Origin: Bacteroidia bacterium
GTDB lineage: Bacteria; Bacteroidota; Bacteroidia; Bacteroidales; VadinHA17
Reading direction: 5' to 3'
Assembly: GCA_026391515.1 (NCBI GenBank)
Contig: JAPLEC010000365.1
Span: 1-22,043, forward strand
Length of the DNA stretch: 22,043 nt
Every line of letters begins with the position of its first letter. Positions within the stretch are counted from its first letter, which is position 1. Made by a program: the position numbers and the translations under genes. Shown piece by piece: positions 8,029 through 14,306 of this stretch. The notes beneath the pieces are model-generated. The model was not told the origin of the DNA, searched no databases, and saw only the letters and a program-made list of their open reading frames with translations.

Positions 8029-8054
8029 TATTTTCGTTAACGATCACGAAAATA
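8029..8054. promoter_or_regulatory. 9-bp-arm inverted repeat, candidate operator between divergent uronate operons
   Basis: TATTTTCGT (8029-8037), an 8-base spacer, ACGAAAATA (8046-8054): a perfect match over both arms. A smaller palindrome, CGTTAACG, lies at 8035-8042. It lies 56 bases upstream of the uxaC start and about 90 bases upstream of the glycosidase promoter. The size and symmetry fit a dimeric regulator of LacI or GntR type, but no regulator gene is in the window, so the assignment is inference. The rest of the 7974-8209 gap is AT-rich without other recognisable elements besides the promoter at 8144-8173. Confidence 0.5.
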
Positions 8055-8143
8055 GGTATAACTATTCAATTTTTCAAGAAAAAACAGTTAAGAAAAGATA
8101 AAAAGCAGAAGATAATTACAAATAAAAGAACATTCATAATTAA

Positions 8144-8173
8144 TTGTGTATCCGGTCAAAGATTGTATTTTTG
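8144..8173 (+). promoter_or_regulatory. Bacteroidota-type promoter for the GH105-GH5-kduI-kduD operon
   Basis: TTG at 8144-8146 (-33 element), a 19-base spacer, and TATTTTTG at 8166-8173, a perfect match to the TAnnTTTG -7 consensus of the Bacteroidota primary sigma factor. The start codon follows 37 bases later, giving a leader of about 30 bases. Confidence 0.65.
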
Positions 8174-8209
8174 TTTTAATGTAAATTGTCAAATTCAAAT
8201 GCCAACCTT

Positions 8210-9361
8210 ATGAAGAAGTCAAACTCGATTCTGACAATCATTCTATTATTCTCATTTTTAACAGTTTACTCACAGGACCCATTAACATCACCCTTCAAAC
8301 CTGACCTTAATAAAACTGATGTAAAAACAGTACTTAAAGCTGTAGCCGACTGGCAGGTTAAGACTCCGCTTACACATCATCTTGCTGATTGGACAAATAG
8401 TGCTTTGTATTCAGGAATGGTTGACTGGGCAGCAATAGCAGGCGATGATACCTATTATAACTGGCTTAGGGATATCGGAGAAAAGCTTTCATGGAACTAT
8501 TATATTCATAAGAATGATTCATCACGTAAATATCATGCAGATGATTATTGTGTCGGACAGTTCTATATTGAACTTTATCGCAAATATCACGATATAAACA
8601 TGATAAAACCTATGAGGGCATACTTTGATCAAATCATAAAGGATCCGGCAAAAGGGGATCTTAAATTTGTCAACACTAAAGGTTACTGGAGAACTGAACG
8701 ATGGTCCTGGTGCGATGCCTTGTATATGGCACCTACTGTATGGGCAAAAATGGCTAATGTGACTCAGAAAAAGAAATATCTTAAATTTATGTTCCAGGAA
8801 TATAAAGCCACAACTGATTACCTTTATGATAAGGATGAAGACCTTTATTTCAGGGACTCAGGTTATTTTACACGCAAAGAAGCTAACGGTGCAAAAGTTT
8901 TCTGGGGACGAGGTAATGGATGGGTATTTGCCGGATTACCTATAATTATAAGAGAGTTGCCAGCAAAATATGAAAACAAGGAATACTTTGTCACTATTTA
9001 TAAAGAAATGGCTGTAAAGCTTCTTTCTCTTCAGCAGCCTGACGGATCATGGCACGCAAGTCTCCTTGATCCTGCAAGCTACCCGAACCCGGAAATGAGC
9101 GCAACCGCCTTCTTCGTTTTTGGACTTGCATGGGGAATTGATAACGGGTACCTTGAAAAGGAAAAATATCTTCCTGCAGTTGTAAACGGATGGAAAGCAA
9201 TGGTCAGTGCAGTATGGCCTGACGGTAAAGTTGGGTTTATCCAGCCCATTGGAGCTGATCCTAAAGCAGTCACCAGGGAGATGACAGAAGTTTATGGTGT
9301 CGGCGGATTCCTGATGGCTGGAACTCAGATATATAAGATGATTGAGAAGGGAGTATTATAA
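8210..9361 (+). CDS. Secreted GH88/GH105-type unsaturated uronyl (rhamnogalacturonyl) hydrolase
   Basis: 383 residues from the ATG at 8210. An upstream ATG at 8186 would put eight polar residues before the signal peptide, so the later start is preferred. Seen: signal peptide at about 1-21 ending in VYSQ, without a lipobox, so exported to the periplasm; an (alpha/alpha)6-barrel protein with DDYCVGQ at 111-117, WSWCDALYMAP with D169, and FWGRGNGW at 231-238. These match YteR/YesR-type enzymes, in which two Asp residues drive vinyl-ether hydration. The reaction removes the 4,5-unsaturated galacturonate (or glucuronate) that lyases leave at the non-reducing end. The released sugar opens to the substrate of KduI, encoded two genes downstream. 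The exact linkage is not visible. Confidence 0.88.
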   Translation: MKKSNSILTIILLFSFLTVYSQDPLTSPFKPDLNKTDVKTVLKAVADWQVKTPLTHHLADWTNSALYSGMVDWAAIAGDDTYYNWLRDIGEKLSWNYYIHKNDSSRKYHADDYCVGQFYIELYRKYHDINMIKPMRAYFDQIIKDPAKGDLKFVNTKGYWRTERWSWCDALYMAPTVWAKMANVTQKKKYLKFMFQEYKATTDYLYDKDEDLYFRDSGYFTRKEANGAKVFWGRGNGWVFAGLPIIIRELPAKYENKEYFVTIYKEMAVKLLSLQQPDGSWHASLLDPASYPNPEMSATAFFVFGLAWGIDNGYLEKEKYLPAVVNGWKAMVSAVWPDGKVGFIQPIGADPKAVTREMTEVYGVGGFLMAGTQIYKMIEKGVL

Positions 9362-9412
9362 AACAAGTTGCAAGTTGCTGGTTGCAGGTTTTGAATTTAA
9401 AAGGATTTCAAA
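9362..9412 (+). repeat. Intergenic GTTGC-type short repeat, copy 1
   Basis: The gap between the two glycosidase genes holds the degenerate tandem run AAGTTGCAAGTTGCTGG followed by TTGCAGG. Related runs occur at 10621-10670 and, inverted, at 17068-17092. The remainder of the gap contains AAAGGA, a weak ribosome binding site before the next ATG. Confidence 0.6.
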
Positions 9413-10621
9413 ATGAAAAAAGTACTATTCGTATCTGTTTTGTCATTAGTTTCTTTTCTGGTAGAACTAAATGTATTTGGACAAGGATATTTAAAGACTG
9501 ATGGACAAAAGATTGTAAACGAAAAAGGAGAGAACGTACTGCTGAGAGGAATTGGTCTCGGAGGATGGATGCTCCAGGAACCTTATATGCTCCAGCTTTC
9601 AAAAGTAGCAGGCACTCAAACTGAAATCAAAACTAAAATAACTGAGCTGATCGGTCCTGAGAATACAGAAAAATTCTATAGTGCATATCGAAAGAACATG
9701 ATAACAAAAAGAGATATTGATTCTCTTAAAAAATGGGGATTCAATTCAATCCGTCTTCCAATGCACTACAATCTTTTTACTTATCCAATTGAAACAGAGC
9801 CTGTTAAAGGGAAAGATACTTGGCTGACTGAAGGATTTGCACTTACCGATTCACTCCTGAAATGGTGTAAACAAAATAAAATATACCTTATTCTTGACCT
9901 GCACGCCGCCCCAGGCGGACAGGGAAATGACCGGCCAATTGCAGATGTTGATATCACAAAGCCTCAATTATGGGAAAGTGACTTAAATATTAAAAAAACA
10001 ATTGCACTTTGGAAAAAGCTTGCAGCAAGATATGCAAACGAGGAGTGGATAGGAGGATATGATCTGATAAACGAAACCAACTATAAAATGGATGGAAATG
10101 TTCCATTGCAAAAATTATTTTTCGCATTGACAGATGGAATCCGAAAAGTCGATAAGAAACACATAATTTTTATTGAAGGAAACCAGTTTGCAAATGATTT
10201 TAACGGTCTCGTTCCTCCCTGGGATGATAATATGGCTTACAGCTTTCACAAGTACTGGAACCCTACAACCCAGGAAACGATTCAGAAATATATCAATTTG
10301 AGGGAAGAAAATGAAGTTCCGTTATGGATGGGAGAATCGGGTGAAAATAATAATGAATGGTACAAAGGAGCAGTGACCCTGCTTGAATCAAATAATATAG
10401 GATGGGCATGGTGGACCATTAAGAAAATTGGTTCAACAAGCGGATTAATGAATGTGGCTCGGCCAAAAGGCTATCAGACAATAATTGATTATTGGGCTGG
10501 GAAAGGGCCAAAACCCACTGAATCAGAAGCACTTGCAATTTTGATGCAGCTTGCTGATAATATGAAGCTCGAGAATTGCAATATTAATTATGATGTTCTG
10601 AAAGCGCTATTTGAAAAATGA
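9413..10621 (+). CDS. Secreted GH5-type beta-glycosidase
   Basis: 402 residues. Seen: signal peptide at about 1-24 (ending VFGQ), no lipobox, so periplasmic or secreted. A single (beta/alpha)8 catalytic domain follows: RGIGLGGWM at 45-53, SIRLPMHYN at 112-120, LDLHAAPGGQ at 161-170, the acid/base Glu in INET (E221), SFHKYW at 277-282, and the nucleophile Glu in WMGESGE (E308). The GGWM and HAAPG blocks resemble exo-1,3-glucanase and related GH5 subfamilies. The polysaccharide target cannot be fixed from sequence; a beta-glucan or a beta-linked side chain of a uronic-acid polymer are both possible. It is 51 bases after the unsaturated uronyl hydrolase on the same strand, so likely the same operon. 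Confidence 0.87.
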   Translation: MKKVLFVSVLSLVSFLVELNVFGQGYLKTDGQKIVNEKGENVLLRGIGLGGWMLQEPYMLQLSKVAGTQTEIKTKITELIGPENTEKFYSAYRKNMITKRDIDSLKKWGFNSIRLPMHYNLFTYPIETEPVKGKDTWLTEGFALTDSLLKWCKQNKIYLILDLHAAPGGQGNDRPIADVDITKPQLWESDLNIKKTIALWKKLAARYANEEWIGGYDLINETNYKMDGNVPLQKLFFALTDGIRKVDKKHIIFIEGNQFANDFNGLVPPWDDNMAYSFHKYWNPTTQETIQKYINLREENEVPLWMGESGENNNEWYKGAVTLLESNNIGWAWWTIKKIGSTSGLMNVARPKGYQTIIDYWAGKGPKPTESEALAILMQLADNMKLENCNINYDVLKALFEK

Positions 10622-10675
10622 GTTGCAAGTTTCAAGTTACAAGTTGCAAGTAAACTGCAACCTGCAACCTTTAAT
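10621..10675 (+). repeat. Intergenic GTTGC-type short repeat with hairpin, copy 2
   Basis: Starts on the last base of the GH5 stop codon. Tandem AGTTGCAAGTTTCAAGTTAC and AAGTTGCAAG, then the opposite-strand form CTGCAACCTGCAACC. GTTGCA at 10643-10648 can pair with TGCAAC at 10656-10661. It may be a weak attenuator or processing site before kduI; no T-run follows. The rest of the gap to 10707 shows nothing else clear. Confidence 0.6.
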
Positions 10676-10707
10676 TTGTAACGATATTTAAAACTAATTT
10701 CTATAAC

Positions 10708-11544
10708 ATGAAAACTGAACTAAGATACGCCGGTCATCCCCTTGATGTAAAAGGTTATGACACTGAAAGAATAAGGAAAGAGTTTCTTATTGAAAAAGTT
10801 TTTATTCCGGATGAGATTACCCTTGTCTATTCAATGAACGACAGAATGATGGCAGGCGGCGCCATGCCTGTAAAGAAAGCTCTGAAGCTGGAAGCTGTCG
10901 AGATGGTAAAAGCATCATATTTTCTGGAGAGAAGAGAGATGGGTATGATAAACATTGGAGGTGAAGCAGTTGTCGAGACTGCAGATGCTGTTTTTAATAT
11001 CGGCCATAAGGAAGCACTCTATCTTGGAAAAGGTACAAAAGATGTTGTCTTCAAGTCGGTTAATCCGGATAAGCCGGCGAAGCTTTATATTAATTCGGCG
11101 CCTGCACATCATGAATATCCTTCGAAAAGAATAACGTTAAAAGATGCAGAAGTCGTTGTGATGGGACGTCCTGAAGAATCAAATCACAGGACTATTAACA
11201 AGCTTGTTCATACCAGTGTATTACCTACCTGCCAGCTGCAGATGGGTATGACAGAATTAAAGCAGGGAAGTGTATGGAACACTATGCCGGTTCATACACA
11301 TATACGGAGGATGGAAGTTTATTTCTATTTTGAAGTGCCGGAGAAACAGGCAGTCTGCCATTTTATGGGCGATCCGGATGAGACACGCCATATCTGGATG
11401 AAAAACGAACAGGCTGTTATTTCTCCATCATGGAGCATACACAGCGCTGCAGGCACTTCGAATTATACTTTTATCTGGGGTATGTGCGGAGAAAATATGG
11501 ATTACGGAGATGTTGATACACGAATGCCTGATACACTAAAATGA
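10708..11544 (+). CDS. kduI: 5-keto-4-deoxyuronate isomerase (5-dehydro-4-deoxy-D-glucuronate isomerase)
   Basis: 278 residues, identical in length to the E. coli enzyme. Isomerises 4-deoxy-L-threo-5-hexosulose uronate, the open form of unsaturated uronates, to 3-deoxy-D-glycero-2,5-hexodiulosonate in the cytoplasm. Seen: cupin metal ligands H196, H198, E203 and H245, at the same positions as in the E. coli protein, the surrounding VHTHIRRMEVYFYF block and the GRPEESNHRTINK stretch near 153-165. It acts directly on what the GH105-type hydrolase releases and hands its product to KduD downstream. Its start is the ATG at 10708. Very little doubt about function. Confidence 0.97.
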   Translation: MKTELRYAGHPLDVKGYDTERIRKEFLIEKVFIPDEITLVYSMNDRMMAGGAMPVKKALKLEAVEMVKASYFLERREMGMINIGGEAVVETADAVFNIGHKEALYLGKGTKDVVFKSVNPDKPAKLYINSAPAHHEYPSKRITLKDAEVVVMGRPEESNHRTINKLVHTSVLPTCQLQMGMTELKQGSVWNTMPVHTHIRRMEVYFYFEVPEKQAVCHFMGDPDETRHIWMKNEQAVISPSWSIHSAAGTSNYTFIWGMCGENMDYGDVDTRMPDTLK

Positions 11545-11554
11545 TCTGACATTT

Positions 11555-11651
11555 GCCCACTAACCCCCTAAAGGGGGCTTAATTCGCTGAGTATTTATGA
11601 AAATTATTTTGGTTATTAGAAATTAGCCCTCCTTCAGGGGGAATGGGGGGC
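11555..11651. repeat. Imperfect palindromic element between kduI and kduD
   Basis: Two GC-rich arms, 11555-11584 (containing ACCCCCTAAAGGGGG) and 11621-11651 (containing CCCTCCTTCAGGGGGAAT), read as imperfect reverse complements across an AT-rich centre of about 36 bases. Each arm is itself a small palindrome. This is the composition of dispersed palindromic elements found between genes in many Bacteroidota genomes. It lies inside a presumed operon, so it may shape mRNA ends or translation of kduD; otherwise it may be a selfish miniature repeat. Confidence 0.65.
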
Positions 11652-11687
11652 CGATAGAAGAAAAATAAGATCTAAATATTTCATTAA

Positions 11688-11693
11688 AAGGAG
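11688..11693 (+). promoter_or_regulatory. Shine-Dalgarno site of kduD
   Basis: AAGGAG three bases before the ATG at 11697, stronger than at most starts in this window. It confirms the chosen start and suggests translation of kduD is initiated independently of kduI, from which it is separated by a 152-base gap. Confidence 0.55.
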
Positions 11694-11696
11694 ACT

Positions 11697-12491
11697 ATGA
11701 AAGAACTATTTGATTTAACCGGAAAGGTAGCCCTGGTTACCGGAGGTACTCATGGGATAGGCCTTGCAATCGGACTGATCCTTGGAAAAGCAGGAGCAAA
11801 AATTTGCGTAAATGATCTGCAGGATGAAAAGCTTCAAAGCTGTAAAGAAGAATTTAAAAAGGAAGGTCTGGAAGTTTATACTCTGAAATTCAATGTTACT
11901 GATGAGAAAGATGTTGACAGGGGAATATCACAGATTGAAAAAAACGTTGGAGCGGTTGACGTCCTTGTCAATAATGCCGGAATAATTAAACGTATCCCGA
12001 TTCTTGATATGCAGCTGAGCGATTACAAGCAGGTAATTGATGTTGACCTTGTTGCACCATTAATTGTATCAAAAAGGGTTGTACCCAAAATGATCGAAAA
12101 GCGCAGCGGTAAAATTATAAATATGTGCTCATTGATGAGCGTATATGGTCGTAATACAGTCTCTGCCTATGCTTCTGCAAAAGGCGGGTTGAAGCTGCTT
12201 ACTCAGAATATGACATGCGAATGGGCAAAATATAATATTCAGATAAATGGTATCGGCCCTGGTTATATAGCTACATCTCAGACGGCTCCAATCCGCGAAA
12301 ACGGTCATCCTTTTAATGACCTGGTAATGACCCGTACACCGGCTGGAAGATGGGGCGAACCGAACGATGTTGCCTATGCTGCATTATTCCTCGCTTCAAA
12401 AGCCAGCGATTTTGTCAATGGCCATATCCTGTATGTCGATGGCGGCATACTTGCTAATTTCGGATATGTGAAAGGAGAAAATCAAGTATGA
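11697..12491 (+). CDS. kduD: SDR-family 2-dehydro-3-deoxy-D-gluconate 5-dehydrogenase (KduD)
   Basis: 264 residues. Seen: TGGTHGIG at 15-22 (NAD(P)-binding), NNAG at 92-95, S145, Y158 and K162 (YASAK) as the catalytic triad, and a C terminus FVNGHILYVDGGILANFG typical of the KduD/gluconate 5-dehydrogenase group. In this operon the expected reaction is reduction of 3-deoxy-D-glycero-2,5-hexodiulosonate to 2-keto-3-deoxygluconate (KDG), completing the route from unsaturated uronates. Databases often name such Bacteroidota proteins gluconate 5-dehydrogenase, and gluconate may be a real side substrate here because the divergent operon is proposed to make gluconate. KDG kinase and aldolase are not in the window. 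Confidence 0.85.
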   Translation: MKELFDLTGKVALVTGGTHGIGLAIGLILGKAGAKICVNDLQDEKLQSCKEEFKKEGLEVYTLKFNVTDEKDVDRGISQIEKNVGAVDVLVNNAGIIKRIPILDMQLSDYKQVIDVDLVAPLIVSKRVVPKMIEKRSGKIINMCSLMSVYGRNTVSAYASAKGGLKLLTQNMTCEWAKYNIQINGIGPGYIATSQTAPIRENGHPFNDLVMTRTPAGRWGEPNDVAYAALFLASKASDFVNGHILYVDGGILANFGYVKGENQV

Positions 12492-12572
12492 AAGTCTATA
12501 AAGTCCATAAAGTCCATAAAGTCATTACGTGAAACAACTTTAAGGACTTTCGACTTTAAGGACTTTCGACTT
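12491..12572. terminator. Tandem-repeat inverted structure between convergent genes, likely bidirectional terminator
   Basis: Three 9-base units of the form AAAGTCCAT plus a partial one run from 12491 to 12523, directly after the kduD stop. Then GGACTTTCGACTTTAA appears twice at about 12542-12572. The AAAGTC and GACTTT halves are reverse complements, so the transcript of either strand can fold into a long stem, ending in a T-rich tract on the plus strand. Position between kduD (plus) and a minus-strand gene fits a shared terminator. Confidence 0.55.
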
Positions 12573-12578
12573 TTCTGC

Positions 12579-13484
12579 TTATTCTTTCGGTTTTGCGTAC
12601 AGATCCTCTACTTTGACTTTCCCAGGTTCATCGCTTCCGGTAGTTGTGGAAAGAATATCTTCTTCCCTTGCTTTGCCATTAAAGTAAAGTATAACTGCAA
12701 ATATTGGAACTAATGGTACATAAAGAGCATTGGTAAGGGCAGATAGAAACAGGTAAAAAGGATTTGTCATAAAATCTATTGCTTTGGATGCTTCTTCCGG
12801 ATTTATAAGCATTTTAAGAAAGCTGCCTGTAAACGGGAGAAGTACTATTCCTGAAAGTATAAGCGAAATTATCATCACGATAATGATAAATATTGCTACC
12901 CAGCCCATATTCGGCCAGAAGCGTCTGTGAGCCAGTTTAAAAGTACGGCTTATAGCATTCCCGATATTTGGTCCTTCAACCATCAGTATGGGGAGAATGA
13001 AAAAGTATAAGGTCATCAGATAAAGCATTACAAAAAAGATCCCTATAATTAATGCAAAAAGTCCTAAAACCATAGCTATTGAACCAAGGAATGCGAAGAG
13101 AATTAATATTACAAGATAAGGAATGAAGTATTTCAGGGACTTATAAACAGAAGTAAAAATTGTTGCCTTGCTGTCGACAGGATTATAGATTACATAATAA
13201 TGAAGAATTGTTGTACAAAGGAGTCCTAAAAGAGACATTGCAACCATCGGCCATATCATTGCTTTCATTTTTTCAACCAGTAGGAAAATATCCTCAGGAT
13301 TGGAAGAGATATTCATCAATCCTTGCAAATCAAATGTGAGTGACAATAATTGTATTCCAAGCGACATTATGAGTGATGTAATGAATAATGCCACAAACTT
13401 ATTCTTGTAAAATGCCCATAATGAGGTCATTACACTGTCGAGATTGTGCTTTCGATATAACGGGTGACTGCTGAACTGATCCAT
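12579..13484 (-). CDS. Integral membrane protein of unknown function, six predicted helices
   Basis: 301 residues. I do not recognise a specific family. Seen: a short polar N terminus, then about six strongly hydrophobic segments (near residues 32-50, 78-98, 118-140, 142-170, 194-220 and 242-268), a loop with the polar stretch ISRTFKLAHRRFW at about 180-192 between helices 4 and 5, and a charged C-terminal tail rich in Glu, Lys and Pro. The pattern resembles the general group of glycerophosphodiesterase-type membrane domains and DUF4013-like proteins, but this is only a look-alike. It has its own likely promoter (13507-13514) and converges on kduD, so it is probably not part of the uronate genes. 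Start ATG at 13484. Confidence 0.75.
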   Translation of the reverse strand: MDQFSSHPLYRKHNLDSVMTSLWAFYKNKFVALFITSLIMSLGIQLLSLTFDLQGLMNISSNPEDIFLLVEKMKAMIWPMVAMSLLGLLCTTILHYYVIYNPVDSKATIFTSVYKSLKYFIPYLVILILFAFLGSIAMVLGLFALIIGIFFVMLYLMTLYFFILPILMVEGPNIGNAISRTFKLAHRRFWPNMGWVAIFIIIVMIISLILSGIVLLPFTGSFLKMLINPEEASKAIDFMTNPFYLFLSALTNALYVPLVPIFAVILYFNGKAREEDILSTTTGSDEPGKVKVEDLYAKPKE

Positions 13485-13506
13485 ATTGTTATGTTTTAGT
13501 TTTTAC

Positions 13507-13514
13507 CAAATCTA
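13507..13514 (-). promoter_or_regulatory. -7 promoter box for the six-helix membrane protein gene
   Basis: On the minus strand TAGATTTG, a perfect TAnnTTTG match, 22 bases upstream of the start codon at 13484. No clear TTG -33 element at the expected spacing. The upstream part of this gap (13531-13560) is a pyrimidine-rich run of degenerate ATCTTTT repeats. Confidence 0.45.
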
Positions 13515-13560
13515 ATAATTAATATTGGCTCTTTAATCTTTTATCTTTTGTCTTTTATCT

Positions 13561-14160
13561 TTATTTCCCTTTTCTCCATTCCCTTAAAATATTGATGAAC
13601 GGAAACACAGTGTTTTGTTTCCTCGGTGGAAATATGCCTTCATTGACAGCTTTCACATCCTCAATTGTATAGAATGCCTTCGGATTAAAACGATCAATAA
13701 TTTCAAGTACATTTTTAAGTTCATTCCGCTGAACGATAGTATATATAAGATGAACCTTTTCTTTTGCACCATGGGCCTCCACACTTGTAGCTCCATACCC
13801 GTTATCGTTCAGATTCATGACAAGATCAAGTCCATTCTGATGAGTTATAATTCTTATCATCTGAATCCCCATTGCCAGCTTTTCTTCAATTATCATCCCG
13901 ACAAAATTCCCGGTAGCAAAACCAGCTGCGTATGCAACGTAATTTACATAATTATCAAGATTTTGCATGATCTTGCTTATGGCAATTATCCAGATAAGAA
14001 CCTCGAAGAAACCTAATATCGGAGCAATATTCTTTTTTCCCTTCGATACAAAAATTATACGCATTGTACCTATCGATACATCACAAATACGTGCGAGAAA
14101 TATCAGCAAAGGCATTATTCCATAGCTGAAGAAGCTTGAATCAAAGAAAGAAGTTTCCAT
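13561..14160 (-). CDS. UPF0316 membrane protein (DUF5698 + DUF2179 domains)
   Basis: 199 residues, usual family length. Seen: three transmembrane segments in the N-terminal half (about residues 12-30, 45-63 and 72-92) with the family stretch ARICDVSIGTMRIIFVSKG at about 23-41, then a soluble DUF2179 domain from about 100 (IRIITHQNGLDLVMNLNDNG, VEAHGAKEKVHLIYTIVQR, KAFYTIEDVK). Family knowledge: widespread in Firmicutes and Bacteroidota, with no firmly assigned function; DUF2179 is also found at the C terminus of YitT-type transporters and may bind a ligand. It has its own promoter, so it is a single-gene unit. Function unknown. Confidence 0.88.
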   Translation of the reverse strand: METSFFDSSFFSYGIMPLLIFLARICDVSIGTMRIIFVSKGKKNIAPILGFFEVLIWIIAISKIMQNLDNYVNYVAYAAGFATGNFVGMIIEEKLAMGIQMIRIITHQNGLDLVMNLNDNGYGATSVEAHGAKEKVHLIYTIVQRNELKNVLEIIDRFNPKAFYTIEDVKAVNEGIFPPRKQNTVFPFINILREWRKGK

Positions 14161-14183
14161 ATCAGATTTATTTAAAACGGGAA

Positions 14184-14214
14184 CAAAGATAGAAATAATG
14201 GCTCAAAGGCGCAA
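14184..14214 (-). promoter_or_regulatory. Bacteroidota-type promoter for the UPF0316 gene
   Basis: On the minus strand TTG (14214-14212), a 20-base spacer, then TATCTTTG (14191-14184), a perfect TAnnTTTG -7 match. The start codon at 14160 lies 23 bases further, giving a leader of roughly 17 bases. Confidence 0.6.
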
Positions 14215-14232
14215 CGGTGGAACTATTCTATT

Positions 14233-14299
14233 CCCCGCTTTGAAGAGCTTGTCCCGCGTATCCGCCATCCGGCGGAGAAGCGGGAGGGTCAGGGGAATC
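14233..14299. repeat. Dispersed palindromic intergenic repeat, copy 2 (inverted)
   Basis: Same element as at 2469-2520 but in the opposite orientation: CTTTGAAGAGCTTGTCCCGC, a variable loop, then AAGCGGGAGGGTCAGGGG. Here the loop itself holds CCGCC/GGCGG arms, lengthening the stem. It begins 8 bases beyond the stop of the heme-copper subunit I gene and may end that transcript. Confidence 0.75.
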
Positions 14300-14306
14300 T
14301 TTCGTT

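Noticed and set aside
7911..8213. Plus-strand open reading of 100 residues in the uxaC-GH105 gap
   Set aside because: It overlaps the uxaC start and the promoter of the glycosidase gene, and its protein is low-complexity Lys/Ile/Phe typical of AT-rich noncoding DNA.
11697..12491. Naming the SDR simply gluconate 5-dehydrogenase
   Set aside because: Sequence similarity allows it, but the gene directly follows kduI and a GH105-type gene, so KduD is the better call; gluconate activity is left as a possible side reaction.
12491..12572. Possible CRISPR array because of regular 9-base repeats
   Set aside because: Units are far too short, directly adjacent without spacers, and no cas genes are present.
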